Assembly: GCA_910586175.1 (NCBI GenBank)
Contig: CAJUIJ010000032.1
Span: 5,096 to 18,912, forward strand
Origin: an uncultured Muribaculaceae bacterium
GTDB lineage: Bacteria; Bacteroidota; Bacteroidia; Bacteroidales; Muribaculaceae
DNA length: 13,817 bases
Reading direction: 5' to 3'
The notes under the pieces were generated by a model. That model made no database searches and was not told the origin of the DNA. It saw only the letters and a list, made by a program, of their open reading frames with translations. This document shows positions 1 through 6,585 of this stretch, piece after piece. The number at the start of each line of letters is the position of its first letter. Position 1 is the stretch's first letter. A program made the position numbers and the translations under genes.

Positions 1-120
1 ACGGCTAATACGGCTAATACGGCTAATACGGCTAATACGGCTAATACGGCTAATACGGCTAATAGGGCTTATGGCTAATAGGGCTTATGGCTAATAGGGC
101 TTATGGCTAATAGGGCTAAT
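1..120. repeat. Two-phase tandem repeat array upstream of the surface-protein cassette
   Basis: Positions 1-63 are seven perfect copies of the 9-mer ACGGCTAAT. Positions 64-111 are three perfect copies of the 16-mer AGGGCTTATGGCTAAT, and 112-120 is a last 9-base variant, AGGGCTAAT. All units share the core GGCTAAT/GGCTTAT. The array starts at or before the window edge, so its true length is unknown. It ends 31 bases before the ATG at 152, within the region where a promoter or leader for that gene would lie. There are no unique spacers between units, so it is not a CRISPR array. One frame of the 9-mer reads Thr-Ala-Asn without stops until TAA at 76-78, but the repeat continues past that stop, so I favour non-coding DNA. 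Confidence 0.93.
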
Positions 121-151
121 TAAAACGAGTAATAATCAAACATCACAACAT

Positions 152-1438
152 ATGAAAAAAGAGTACAACAGCATTTTGGTTTGTGCAGTCGCATTGGCAA
201 CTTCAATTGGAGCCAATGCTCAGGAGAAGCTGATAGTGCTAAACGAAGGAAACTGGCAGTCAGACAACGGCAAATTGAGCTACTTTGAGGATGGCAAGAT
301 TGTCAGTAACCAATGGTTTCGCGATGTGAACGGCTACAAAATCGGCGACACGCCCAACGACATTATCCAGGTGCGTCCCAACCTTATTGCCATCACCGTG
401 AATTGGTCGAATATCGTACAATTTATCGACGCAACAGGGAAAGCGGTTTCGGCCACGGAAGATATCCCCAACAACCGTCGGCTCGCCACCGACGGGAACT
501 ACGTCTATGTCACCTCATACGGTCATGAATGCGGCACTATAAACGGCACCAAAGAATTCGAGAAAGGATATGTAGCGAAGATAGACGCCAACACATACAA
601 GGTGGTCGACGCAACCGAGGTAGGTTATGAGCCCGAGGGAATCGCCTATTATAAAGGTAAACTATTCGTGGCCAACACCGGTGGGTATGCATTTCAGGAA
701 GGACATGAATATGAGACCACAGTAAGCGTGCTCGATGCCGCAACAATGAAACTGGAAAGGAATGTAGACACCGGCCAAATAAACCTATACAGCAAAATGT
801 CACAAAGCGGACAATACCTCTGTGTCAATTCACCGGGTGATTACTATGATATACCCGGAGCCACAATCATAATAGACACTGAGGCTGTGCTTAATGGGAA
901 ACCTGATAACGAATGCTTTGTGAGCCTTACATGCGCGTCGACCTACAATTGCACCGCCATGGATGGCAACTTTTATGCAGTGGGAGCCGGATACTCATAC
1001 AATAGCGGAGACTACGCGTTCAACTACGTAACGATTGACCCCAAAAAAGCCTTCGAGAGCGAAGGCAGTGAGGGAATTGAAGATATAATGCCGGGCACTA
1101 TAGTTGAAGATTTGCAAAAAATGGAAATGCCGTATGGAATATACGTAAACCCATATACGGGCTACATCTACGGCACGGATGCAGCCGGTTTTGTAGAAGG
1201 AGGCACTCTCTATCAATGGTCGCCTGAAGGTAAGCTGCTCGGCAAGTATGGCGTTTACATCAATCCGGGCCACTTCCTTGCGCTCAACCCCAAGGGAGAA
1301 TCCGGAATATCAAGCCCCACCCTTGACACTACGAACCCTGATGACGATACGATTTATAATCTGCAAGGCATGAAAGTAGACAAGGTTATGAAGGGTGAAA
1401 TATACATCAAAAATGGCATAAAATATATTGCCCAATAA
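152..1438 (+). CDS. Exported DUF5074/YncE-type beta-propeller protein, BtuG-like
   Basis: This 428-residue protein starts with a Sec signal peptide (MKK, hydrophobic core, ANA|QE cleavage after about residue 23). There is no credible lipobox: Cys11 lies inside the hydrophobic core with Val before it. The mature part has beta-propeller character, with recurring short strands and turns. It carries family-typical patches such as LNEGNW near residue 31, GDTPNDII near 65 and EPEGIAYYKGKLFVANTGGY near 160, which recall the YVTN/DUF5074 propellers of Bacteroides BtuG, surface lipoproteins that bind cobalamin very tightly beside the BtuB transporter. The last 28 residues (from Ile401, IYNLQG...EIYIKNG.KYI) form a short C-terminal motif shared with the next gene and resembling the tail of type IX secretion sorting domains. 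The next gene follows after 47 bp, so the two are probably co-transcribed. Corrinoid binding is inference; another ligand is possible. The exported propeller call is firm. Confidence 0.82.
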   Translation: MKKEYNSILVCAVALATSIGANAQEKLIVLNEGNWQSDNGKLSYFEDGKIVSNQWFRDVNGYKIGDTPNDIIQVRPNLIAITVNWSNIVQFIDATGKAVSATEDIPNNRRLATDGNYVYVTSYGHECGTINGTKEFEKGYVAKIDANTYKVVDATEVGYEPEGIAYYKGKLFVANTGGYAFQEGHEYETTVSVLDAATMKLERNVDTGQINLYSKMSQSGQYLCVNSPGDYYDIPGATIIIDTEAVLNGKPDNECFVSLTCASTYNCTAMDGNFYAVGAGYSYNSGDYAFNYVTIDPKKAFESEGSEGIEDIMPGTIVEDLQKMEMPYGIYVNPYTGYIYGTDAAGFVEGGTLYQWSPEGKLLGKYGVYINPGHFLALNPKGESGISSPTLDTTNPDDDTIYNLQGMKVDKVMKGEIYIKNGIKYIAQ

Positions 1439-1485
1439 AAGCACGCCCCATAAGATATACAATATAACCAACAATAAAAGATAAT

Positions 1486-4400
1486 ATGAGAAAAATCGAC
1501 ATCCTCATGATGCTTGCAGCACTTGGCACACTCGGCATAAACGCAGAGGCAGCTAAAGTAAGCATCAAGATGAATTCGACGTCAAAGACCATGACATTGA
1601 CATCGAAGACAACAGGAGAGAAGGTGGAGACAGGGCCAATATCCGATTCGGAATACTCATTTGATGCACCGGCCGGGCTGTATGTACTCACAGCTTACGG
1701 AAGTGACGGAAAAACAGTGAACGGCTCAATAGACCTGACTGTAACCGACACACCCGAGATCCAGCAATTCACTCTTCTTACATGCACCATCTATGCAGAC
1801 AACCCAGGCTGGAGCCTTGAGAACGGAGATTATACCATCGATGCAACCGTCAACACACGCGAAGGGGTAAACCTCAACAGCGAGACAGGAGCAAGCAACA
1901 GCTCGGGCAAATATAGTCTGCTGGCATTCGCAGGCAACAGTTACGAGGTAGAATTCATACCTTCTGAAACACACCGGTCGGAAGGATACGGCACACTCTA
2001 CAAGACAGGGACTTTGACTGCCGATATCACAATTAATGGAAAAATACCGATGTGCGGTGAATACACCATCACCATCCCCTCGGAAGCAGAATTGGAAATA
2101 GGTCTTAAGAAGGCTCACTTCATCGACTTTAAAAGAGTTGCACCCACAAGCACCGCCACTAAAGGGGACTATAAAGAAGTCACCTTTAATCTTGCACAAG
2201 GTCAAGTGTACACATATCGGACTTGGATGGCCGGCGGGCTCACACAAGCCGGATATTTCACTTATGCAGCCGATGAGACAAAGCGCCCCAAATTGCACTT
2301 CACGAAGAATGATTATGAAGCCTTCGCACCCGAAACCATCATACATGACGTAATGCATAATCAGGGCTACGAGACAGGCAATATTTTCGTTAACGTCAAC
2401 GAACGGGGGTACCTAAAACTTAAAGCAGGAGAAACATTCAAGGCGCATGCCATGCGCACATGGGAACTCACAGACAATGCTACAAGCAACAACTTCTTTG
2501 AGCCTGATTTCAATTATACAGTGATAGGACTCGACGGTACACCTGACAACAAAGTGCTCGAAATATCGTCGCGTCCGGGTTCGGCATGGGCAGACATAAA
2601 GGCAAAGGCCGATGGCACTGTGATAGTGCTTGTGACCTATGATGCAATCGGCGTGAACTATTACAAAGACACAACGAAAACTCCGATACTGGGAGGGGAA
2701 TACTGGAGTGCCATCTGGCCCGAAAACACCGCCGCCTATGTGGTGAGTGTGGGAGAGGGAGAATCAACAGTAATCCCCAACATGCTGATAAATGAATCAT
2801 ATAATACAGATGCCTTAAAAATGGCCGGCAAATATGTCGATGCCGAGCATGACATATTCTATTATCTTGACACCGAAGCCGGAGCCTCATACAGATTCAA
2901 ACCTGATAATGCAGTAAGCGTTACAATGGCATATGCACATATCGGGGATCGCATGGCCACATATAAAGGATTCTCCTCCGAAGGTGTCACTAAAAACGAA
3001 GATGGCTCATACACACTCCTGCTCAAAGAGGGTCGTCAGATAGTCTGTATGACTGATGCCAACGGCAACTCCACTTATCAAGTGCTTACAGCCAAACCAT
3101 GTCATCGTGAAATAACAAATGTCAGCAACCCGGGCAGTAATATAATTCAGCCGGGAGATGAAATCAAGATACAATACTCAGGACTGTTTCATCCGGCCAA
3201 CAAACTTGCCGGCATATACAACATGTCGGCCTACGTGACCTACAACGGCAAACCTAACGGAAGCGATCTTATATTAGGCTCCGGTCAATATACATTCGGC
3301 TCCGCACCGGCGGCACAAGCCGTGACGGTAACAATCCCGACAGAACATGACACCGAAACCGCACCCACCATTGAAATGACCGAGGGTGTGATACAGGTAA
3401 ACGGATATGGTGATCCCATCGGCAACCACCGCAACATAGATCCGGTAGCGGGGCGTTCGCCCAACTTCACTGCAATTGCACACAAGACATATTTCGGCAT
3501 GATACCTGATGTCAGTATACCCGTATCGGCTTACCGCACATTTGCAATAAAGGTTGAGTCTAACGTGCCGAATGCAGAAATATCGCTCACATACCGAGAT
3601 AAGATTCTCAAAGCAGATGAATCAACGGGACTTTATTCCGGTTCCTACGGCACATATGACATAGAAGCAAAAGCAGAGGGATACAGATGTCTTCGCACCT
3701 CATTGACTATTGCTGACGATGCAGAGGGTGAACAGACGTTTGCCCTGGAGCTGAAACCGCTTGACGGTGCATGGGACGGCAAGACCAAAACAGAACCGGC
3801 TATTGCAGAGGGTATATATCAGATAAGCAACGGAGCAGAACTCGCATGGTATGCTGAGCAAGTAAACAGCGGCAAACCTCAGGATGCAATCGTGGTTGCC
3901 GACATAAGTCTCGGAGGTTTCGATTGGACACCAATAGGCACATCAAGCAAGCCATTTTCAGCCAATTTCGATGGCAATGGGCACACAATCTCCGACCTTT
4001 ATATCAACACACCTAAAACCTCCTATCAAGGACTGTTTGGATACATGAAAGGCGTTTCAGCAGAAAAGCCGGCAACGGTAAGCGGCATATGCGTCAGCGG
4101 AAAGGTTACTGCTAAACAGCATTCCGCCGGAGTGGTAGGCTTTACGCATCAGCACTCAAAAATTGAGCGTTGCGTCAACAACGCGGATGTAACCGGCAGC
4201 AATACCTATATAGGAGGAGTGGTAGGAAATCTGAACCAATTGACAGCATCAGTGCATAATTGCTACAACACAGGCAAGATTGTCGGCACCACCAATTGCG
4301 GCGGTGTGGTAGGCGGTCATGTAGCCAAGGCTACGATCGAAAACGTGTTTAACACCGGAGAAATCAGTGGAAAGAAGGTGGCAGGATGCGCAGGAGGAAC

Positions 4401-4926
4401 CACATCCAAAGAGAATTGCCAATACATGTACACCACCGGCACCCATGACATAACAGATGCACATATTACTGTAACCTCTGAACAAATGAAATCGGGAGAG
4501 GTGGCCTATCTGCTCGGCGATGCATTCGGACAAAGCATCGGCGAAGACCTGCATCCTGTATTGGCCGGTGCAAAGGTCTATAAAGTGGAATACATGATAG
4601 CAGAAACCGAAAACGAGAACTCGCTTAATGATGCCGATGAAATGCCCGTGCTCTATACCAACGGCGTTCTTCCCGCCAAGCTTGACGGCAAAGATGTGAC
4701 ATGGTATTCCGACGAAGCTATGACGCAGCCAGTCACAACAGTTGACACTGATGCTATGCTTTACGCAAAAGTAAAGAACGACAATTCAGGTGTAACAGAG
4801 ATAGAAAGTCAGAGCGAAGAGCGTTGGTTCAACCTCCAGGGAGTGGAAGTGACACAACCTGCTGAGGGAGTGCATGGCATATTTATCCACATCGTGAATG
4901 GGAAAAGCGTCAAAGTGATACGTTAA
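1486..4926 (+). CDS. Large exported surface protein with GLUG-type repeats and NLQG C-terminal motif
   Basis: This 1146-residue protein has a signal peptide (MRKIDILMMLAALGTLGINAEA, cleavage about residue 20-22). Residues about 25-750 are a chain of beta-rich segments that I cannot assign to a named family; they include paired strands typical of Ig-like or carboxypeptidase-regulatory-like folds and a distinctive segment EYWSAIWPENTAAYVVSVGE near residue 405. From about residue 775 (ISNGAELAWYAEQVN) to 975 lies a GLUG-type region: GLFGYM near 847, a related AGVVGF near 882, then GGVVGN near 909, GGVVGG near 938 and VAGCAGG near 964. Such repeats occur in bacterial adhesins and surface proteins. 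The C-terminus (W1114 FNLQG...NGKSVKVIR) matches the tail of the preceding propeller protein. It probably forms one transcription unit with that gene and ends at the terminator at 4957. It is likely its surface partner; I see no catalytic motif. Function unknown. Confidence 0.85.
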   Translation: MRKIDILMMLAALGTLGINAEAAKVSIKMNSTSKTMTLTSKTTGEKVETGPISDSEYSFDAPAGLYVLTAYGSDGKTVNGSIDLTVTDTPEIQQFTLLTCTIYADNPGWSLENGDYTIDATVNTREGVNLNSETGASNSSGKYSLLAFAGNSYEVEFIPSETHRSEGYGTLYKTGTLTADITINGKIPMCGEYTITIPSEAELEIGLKKAHFIDFKRVAPTSTATKGDYKEVTFNLAQGQVYTYRTWMAGGLTQAGYFTYAADETKRPKLHFTKNDYEAFAPETIIHDVMHNQGYETGNIFVNVNERGYLKLKAGETFKAHAMRTWELTDNATSNNFFEPDFNYTVIGLDGTPDNKVLEISSRPGSAWADIKAKADGTVIVLVTYDAIGVNYYKDTTKTPILGGEYWSAIWPENTAAYVVSVGEGESTVIPNMLINESYNTDALKMAGKYVDAEHDIFYYLDTEAGASYRFKPDNAVSVTMAYAHIGDRMATYKGFSSEGVTKNEDGSYTLLLKEGRQIVCMTDANGNSTYQVLTAKPCHREITNVSNPGSNIIQPGDEIKIQYSGLFHPANKLAGIYNMSAYVTYNGKPNGSDLILGSGQYTFGSAPAAQAVTVTIPTEHDTETAPTIEMTEGVIQVNGYGDPIGNHRNIDPVAGRSPNFTAIAHKTYFGMIPDVSIPVSAYRTFAIKVESNVPNAEISLTYRDKILKADESTGLYSGSYGTYDIEAKAEGYRCLRTSLTIADDAEGEQTFALELKPLDGAWDGKTKTEPAIAEGIYQISNGAELAWYAEQVNSGKPQDAIVVADISLGGFDWTPIGTSSKPFSANFDGNGHTISDLYINTPKTSYQGLFGYMKGVSAEKPATVSGICVSGKVTAKQHSAGVVGFTHQHSKIERCVNNADVTGSNTYIGGVVGNLNQLTASVHNCYNTGKIVGTTNCGGVVGGHVAKATIENVFNTGEISGKKVAGCAGGTTSKENCQYMYTTGTHDITDAHITVTSEQMKSGEVAYLLGDAFGQSIGEDLHPVLAGAKVYKVEYMIAETENENSLNDADEMPVLYTNGVLPAKLDGKDVTWYSDEAMTQPVTTVDTDAMLYAKVKNDNSGVTEIESQSEERWFNLQGVEVTQPAEGVHGIFIHIVNGKSVKVIR

Positions 4927-4956
4927 TTGAATAATTTTTCTGCCTATATCTGCGAA

Positions 4957-4991
4957 GGGGAGGACACCACATGGAATGTCCCCCCTTTTTT
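4957..4991 (+). terminator. Intrinsic terminator after the surface-protein cassette
   Basis: The left arm GGGGAGGACA (4957-4966) pairs with the right arm TGTCCCCCC (4977-4985) over nine base pairs with one bulged A. The 10-base loop lies at 4967-4976, and six T follow directly (4986-4991). It sits 30 bases after the stop codon of the 1146-residue protein, the expected place and orientation. Confidence 0.9.
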
Positions 4992-5059
4992 AGTACCATC
5001 ATAGTTACTGTATATCACAATATTATTACCTGTAGTGTCGTTTTTTATTAAATACATTA

Positions 5060-5617
5060 ATGTCGATGGCAAAGATTGGAAAATGGAGTTTGGTCAATAG
5101 CGATTATCTGATACGTCGGCCTTGGCTTACGGCACGCAGGGATACTGTGGAATTGCCTGACGGCAGAATCAACGATGAGTTCTACATACTTGAATACCCC
5201 ACTTGGGTGAATGTCATAGCAATCGACAAGGATGGCAGATTTGTGATGGTAGAACAATTCAGGCATGGGCTTGGAGACGTGTATACCGAGCTTTGTGCCG
5301 GGGTTGCTGAAGAAGGAGAGGAGCCAATCAATGCCGCTAAGCGAGAGCTTCTTGAAGAGACCGGCTACACCGGCGGCACGTGGAGCCTTCTCAACAAGAT
5401 CAGCCAGAACCCATCCACATGCACCAATTATACATACTGCTTCTTAGCAGAAGGAGTAGAAAAGACCGACAGTCAGCACTTGGATGCCACTGAAGATGTG
5501 AATGTTAAACTGCTGTCGGAGCAGGAAGTGCTGGATATGCTCAAAAACGATGAGATAAAACAATCTCTTATGGCCACACCACTATGGCATTATTTTTACA
5601 AAAAAGCGTATGAATAA
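5060..5617 (+). CDS. Nudix hydrolase, ADP-ribose pyrophosphatase-like
   Basis: This 185-residue cytoplasmic protein carries a complete Nudix box at residues 81-103 with the pattern G-x5-E-x7-RELLEETGY, the metal-binding helix that hydrolyses nucleoside diphosphates linked to another moiety. The length, the upstream strand VIAIDKDGRFVMVEQFRHG (about residues 52-70) and the box position resemble the ADP-ribose/NudF-type subfamily, which acts on ADP-ribose or nucleotide sugars. Substrate cannot be fixed from sequence alone. Two in-frame ATG codons are possible, at 5060 and 5066; there is no Shine-Dalgarno sequence to decide between them, and I keep the first. The stop codon overlaps the start of the next small gene by 8 bases. 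A strong terminator lies upstream, so it needs its own promoter, but I found no convincing TAnnTTTG element in 4992-5059. Confidence 0.93.
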   Translation: MSMAKIGKWSLVNSDYLIRRPWLTARRDTVELPDGRINDEFYILEYPTWVNVIAIDKDGRFVMVEQFRHGLGDVYTELCAGVAEEGEEPINAAKRELLEETGYTGGTWSLLNKISQNPSTCTNYTYCFLAEGVEKTDSQHLDATEDVNVKLLSEQEVLDMLKNDEIKQSLMATPLWHYFYKKAYE

Positions 5618-5807
5618 TTTTACAGGCTGGATGACTCTTGTGCTTGGCATTTGGTTTAGCATTTCAGCAACCATCAGCCTTTATACGGACATCAAGAACC
5701 ACAGAATCACCAAATGGTGGCGATGGGTGCTTGATCCGCTCAGCTTGATAGTTGGTGTCAGCTTCATCGTTGAGTTTATTTATATCAGGTATTGCCTTAC
5801 CTCTTAA
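5610..5807 (+). CDS. Small two-helix membrane protein overlapping the Nudix gene
   Basis: This is a 65-residue predicted inner-membrane protein. Residues about 8-26 (MTLVLGIWFSISATISLYT) and 42-62 (DPLSLIVGVSFIVEFIYIRYC) are hydrophobic enough to span the membrane. They are separated by a short basic, tryptophan-rich loop, DIKNHRITKWWRW. The ATG lies inside the final codons of the Nudix gene (8-base overlap in another frame), an arrangement typical of translational coupling. I recognise no family. The hydrophobic pattern and overlap argue for a real gene, but the length leaves some doubt. Confidence 0.62.
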   Translation: MNNFTGWMTLVLGIWFSISATISLYTDIKNHRITKWWRWVLDPLSLIVGVSFIVEFIYIRYCLTS

Positions 5808-5829
5808 ATTGGCGATGACGCAATGGAAC

Positions 5830-5848
5830 GGCGATTTCCAAAATCGCC
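5830..5848. other. Short perfect stem-loop downstream of the small membrane gene
   Basis: GGCGATTT (5830-5837) and AAATCGCC (5841-5848) are perfect 8-base complements around the loop CCA. It lies 23 bases after the stop codon at 5807. There is no T-run behind it on either strand, so it is not a classical intrinsic terminator; it may mark or protect the 3' end of the Nudix transcript. Confidence 0.55.
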
Positions 5849-5927
5849 ACAAACGCACCCTTAAACTACTCGGAACGTGAGCAGAATCCAATTTTAATCA
5901 TTCTCAACAATATTTACACGCATTCAT

Positions 5928-5958
5928 TTTGCAAAATAACTATATTTTTATAAATTTG
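5928..5958 (+). promoter_or_regulatory. Bacteroidetes-type promoter for the 129-residue exported protein
   Basis: A -33 element TTTG (5928-5931) is followed after 19 bases by TAAATTTG (5951-5958), an exact match to the Bacteroidetes -7 consensus TAnnTTTG. Transcription would start near 5965, giving a leader of about 22 bases before the ATG at 5988. Confidence 0.83.
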
Positions 5959-5987
5959 CCACATAACCAATAAAATGAATTTCACAT

Positions 5988-6377
5988 ATGAAAAAATTAT
6001 TACTTATTTTGATGTTTGTCACCGCTATGGCCGTGAGTCCGGCATATTCACAGATTTCAAAGACCGACCTTAAGGCTGCGGTGGAAATGATTAACAAAGA
6101 ATGCCCCATGGACCAAGGTGACGGCATGTCAGTGACATCGATAACATGCAGCGACACCCAATTGACCTATTCGTTTCTTTTCAAAGGAGTTCCGGCTGAT
6201 GCATTGAAATATGTGGCAGATACCGTATCACCAGAATTATTGAAAACATTTAGGGCTGACCCTGAAATGAATATGATATTAGAATCATGTAAAGCCAATA
6301 AAATCAACATGGTGTTCAGATTTTCCAATGAAAAGGGAGAGACAGGGGTTTGCACCATACCCTATACTAAAATCTAA
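5988..6377 (+). CDS. Small exported protein of unknown function with four cysteines
   Basis: This 129-residue protein begins with a clear signal peptide (MKKLLLILMFVTAMAVSPAYS|QIS, cleavage after about residue 21) and no lipobox, so the mature form of about 108 residues should be periplasmic or secreted. It contains four cysteines (39, 54, 101, 122), compatible with two disulfides, and an alternating pattern of charged and aromatic/hydrophobic residues (LTYSFLF, MVFRFS) suggesting a small alpha/beta fold. I do not recognise the family. It stands alone between non-coding stretches and has its own strong-looking promoter, so it is probably a monocistronic, well expressed gene. Confidence 0.82.
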   Translation: MKKLLLILMFVTAMAVSPAYSQISKTDLKAAVEMINKECPMDQGDGMSVTSITCSDTQLTYSFLFKGVPADALKYVADTVSPELLKTFRADPEMNMILESCKANKINMVFRFSNEKGETGVCTIPYTKI

Positions 6378-6388
6378 ATTTTAATCGG

Positions 6389-6427
6389 TCAGCGACATTG
6401 CCTATACACCATTTGCAATGCCGCTGA
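6389..6427. other. Stem-loop 1 in the clpC upstream region
   Basis: TCAGCGACATTGC (6389-6401) pairs with GCAATGCCGCTGA (6415-6427) at 12 of 13 positions, with one A-C mismatch and a 13-base loop. It starts 12 bases after the stop codon of the 129-residue gene. No T-run follows, so it could be a 3'-end structure or part of a larger repeat element. Confidence 0.65.
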
Positions 6428-6436
6428 ATGATTTAT

Positions 6437-6456
6437 GACCCGCTTTCTTTGCGGTC
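6437..6456. other. Stem-loop 2 in the clpC upstream region
   Basis: GACCCGC (6437-6443) can pair with GCGGTC (6451-6456) as six base pairs with one bulged C and the loop TTTCTTT. It is weaker than its two neighbours and is listed mainly because it lies between them. Confidence 0.4.
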
Positions 6457-6462
6457 GTTGCC

Positions 6463-6495
6463 AATAGTGTCGCACAAATAATGTGCGACACTATT
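6463..6495. repeat. Perfect 14-bp inverted repeat upstream of clpC
   Basis: The left arm AATAGTGTCGCACA (6463-6476) and the right arm TGTGCGACACTATT (6482-6495) are exact complements around the 5-base loop AATAA. There is no T-tract after it on either strand, so it is not a standard terminator. It could be a protein-binding dyad in the clpC control region, an RNA hairpin in the clpC leader, or the palindromic unit of a dispersed repeat. Confidence 0.85.
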
Positions 6496-6573
6496 AGTTT
6501 GCCCCAAAAGAAAACTTAACAGTCCGTTAGGAAATATTGGCACGGCATTTGTTATAAAATAGAAAGAAACAGA

Positions 6574-6578
6574 AAGGA
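6574..6578 (+). promoter_or_regulatory. Shine-Dalgarno-like site fixing the clpC start
   Basis: AAGGA at 6574-6578 leaves seven bases before the ATG at 6586, good spacing, and only four before the in-frame TTG at 6583. This favours ATG 6586 as the start. Purine-rich sites this clear are rare in this window, as expected for Bacteroidetes. Confidence 0.6.
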
Positions 6579-6585
6579 ACAATTG

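Noticed and set aside
1..78. C-terminal Thr-Ala-Asn repeat tail of an upstream gene
   Set aside because: One frame is open to a TAA at 76-78, but the same repeat core continues beyond the stop, so non-coding repeat DNA is simpler; it cannot be settled without the upstream sequence.
1..120. CRISPR array
   Set aside because: The units are contiguous without unique spacers and are too short.
121..151. Cobalamin riboswitch or promoter before the BtuG-like gene
   Set aside because: Only 31 non-repeat bases are available; there is no B12-box-like sequence and no TAnnTTTG element. It could lie upstream of the window.
1726..2358. 210-residue open frame on the - strand inside the large surface gene
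   Set aside because: It is antisense to a well supported gene and has a cysteine-rich composition typical of shadow frames, with no signal or motif.
6494..6501. TTAGTTTG as a -7 promoter element for clpC
   Set aside because: It deviates from TAnnTTTG at the key A and has no TTTG or TTG at the right distance upstream.
6583..6585. TTG as the start codon of clpC
   Set aside because: The ATG directly after it has better spacing from AAGGA and is the commoner start codon.
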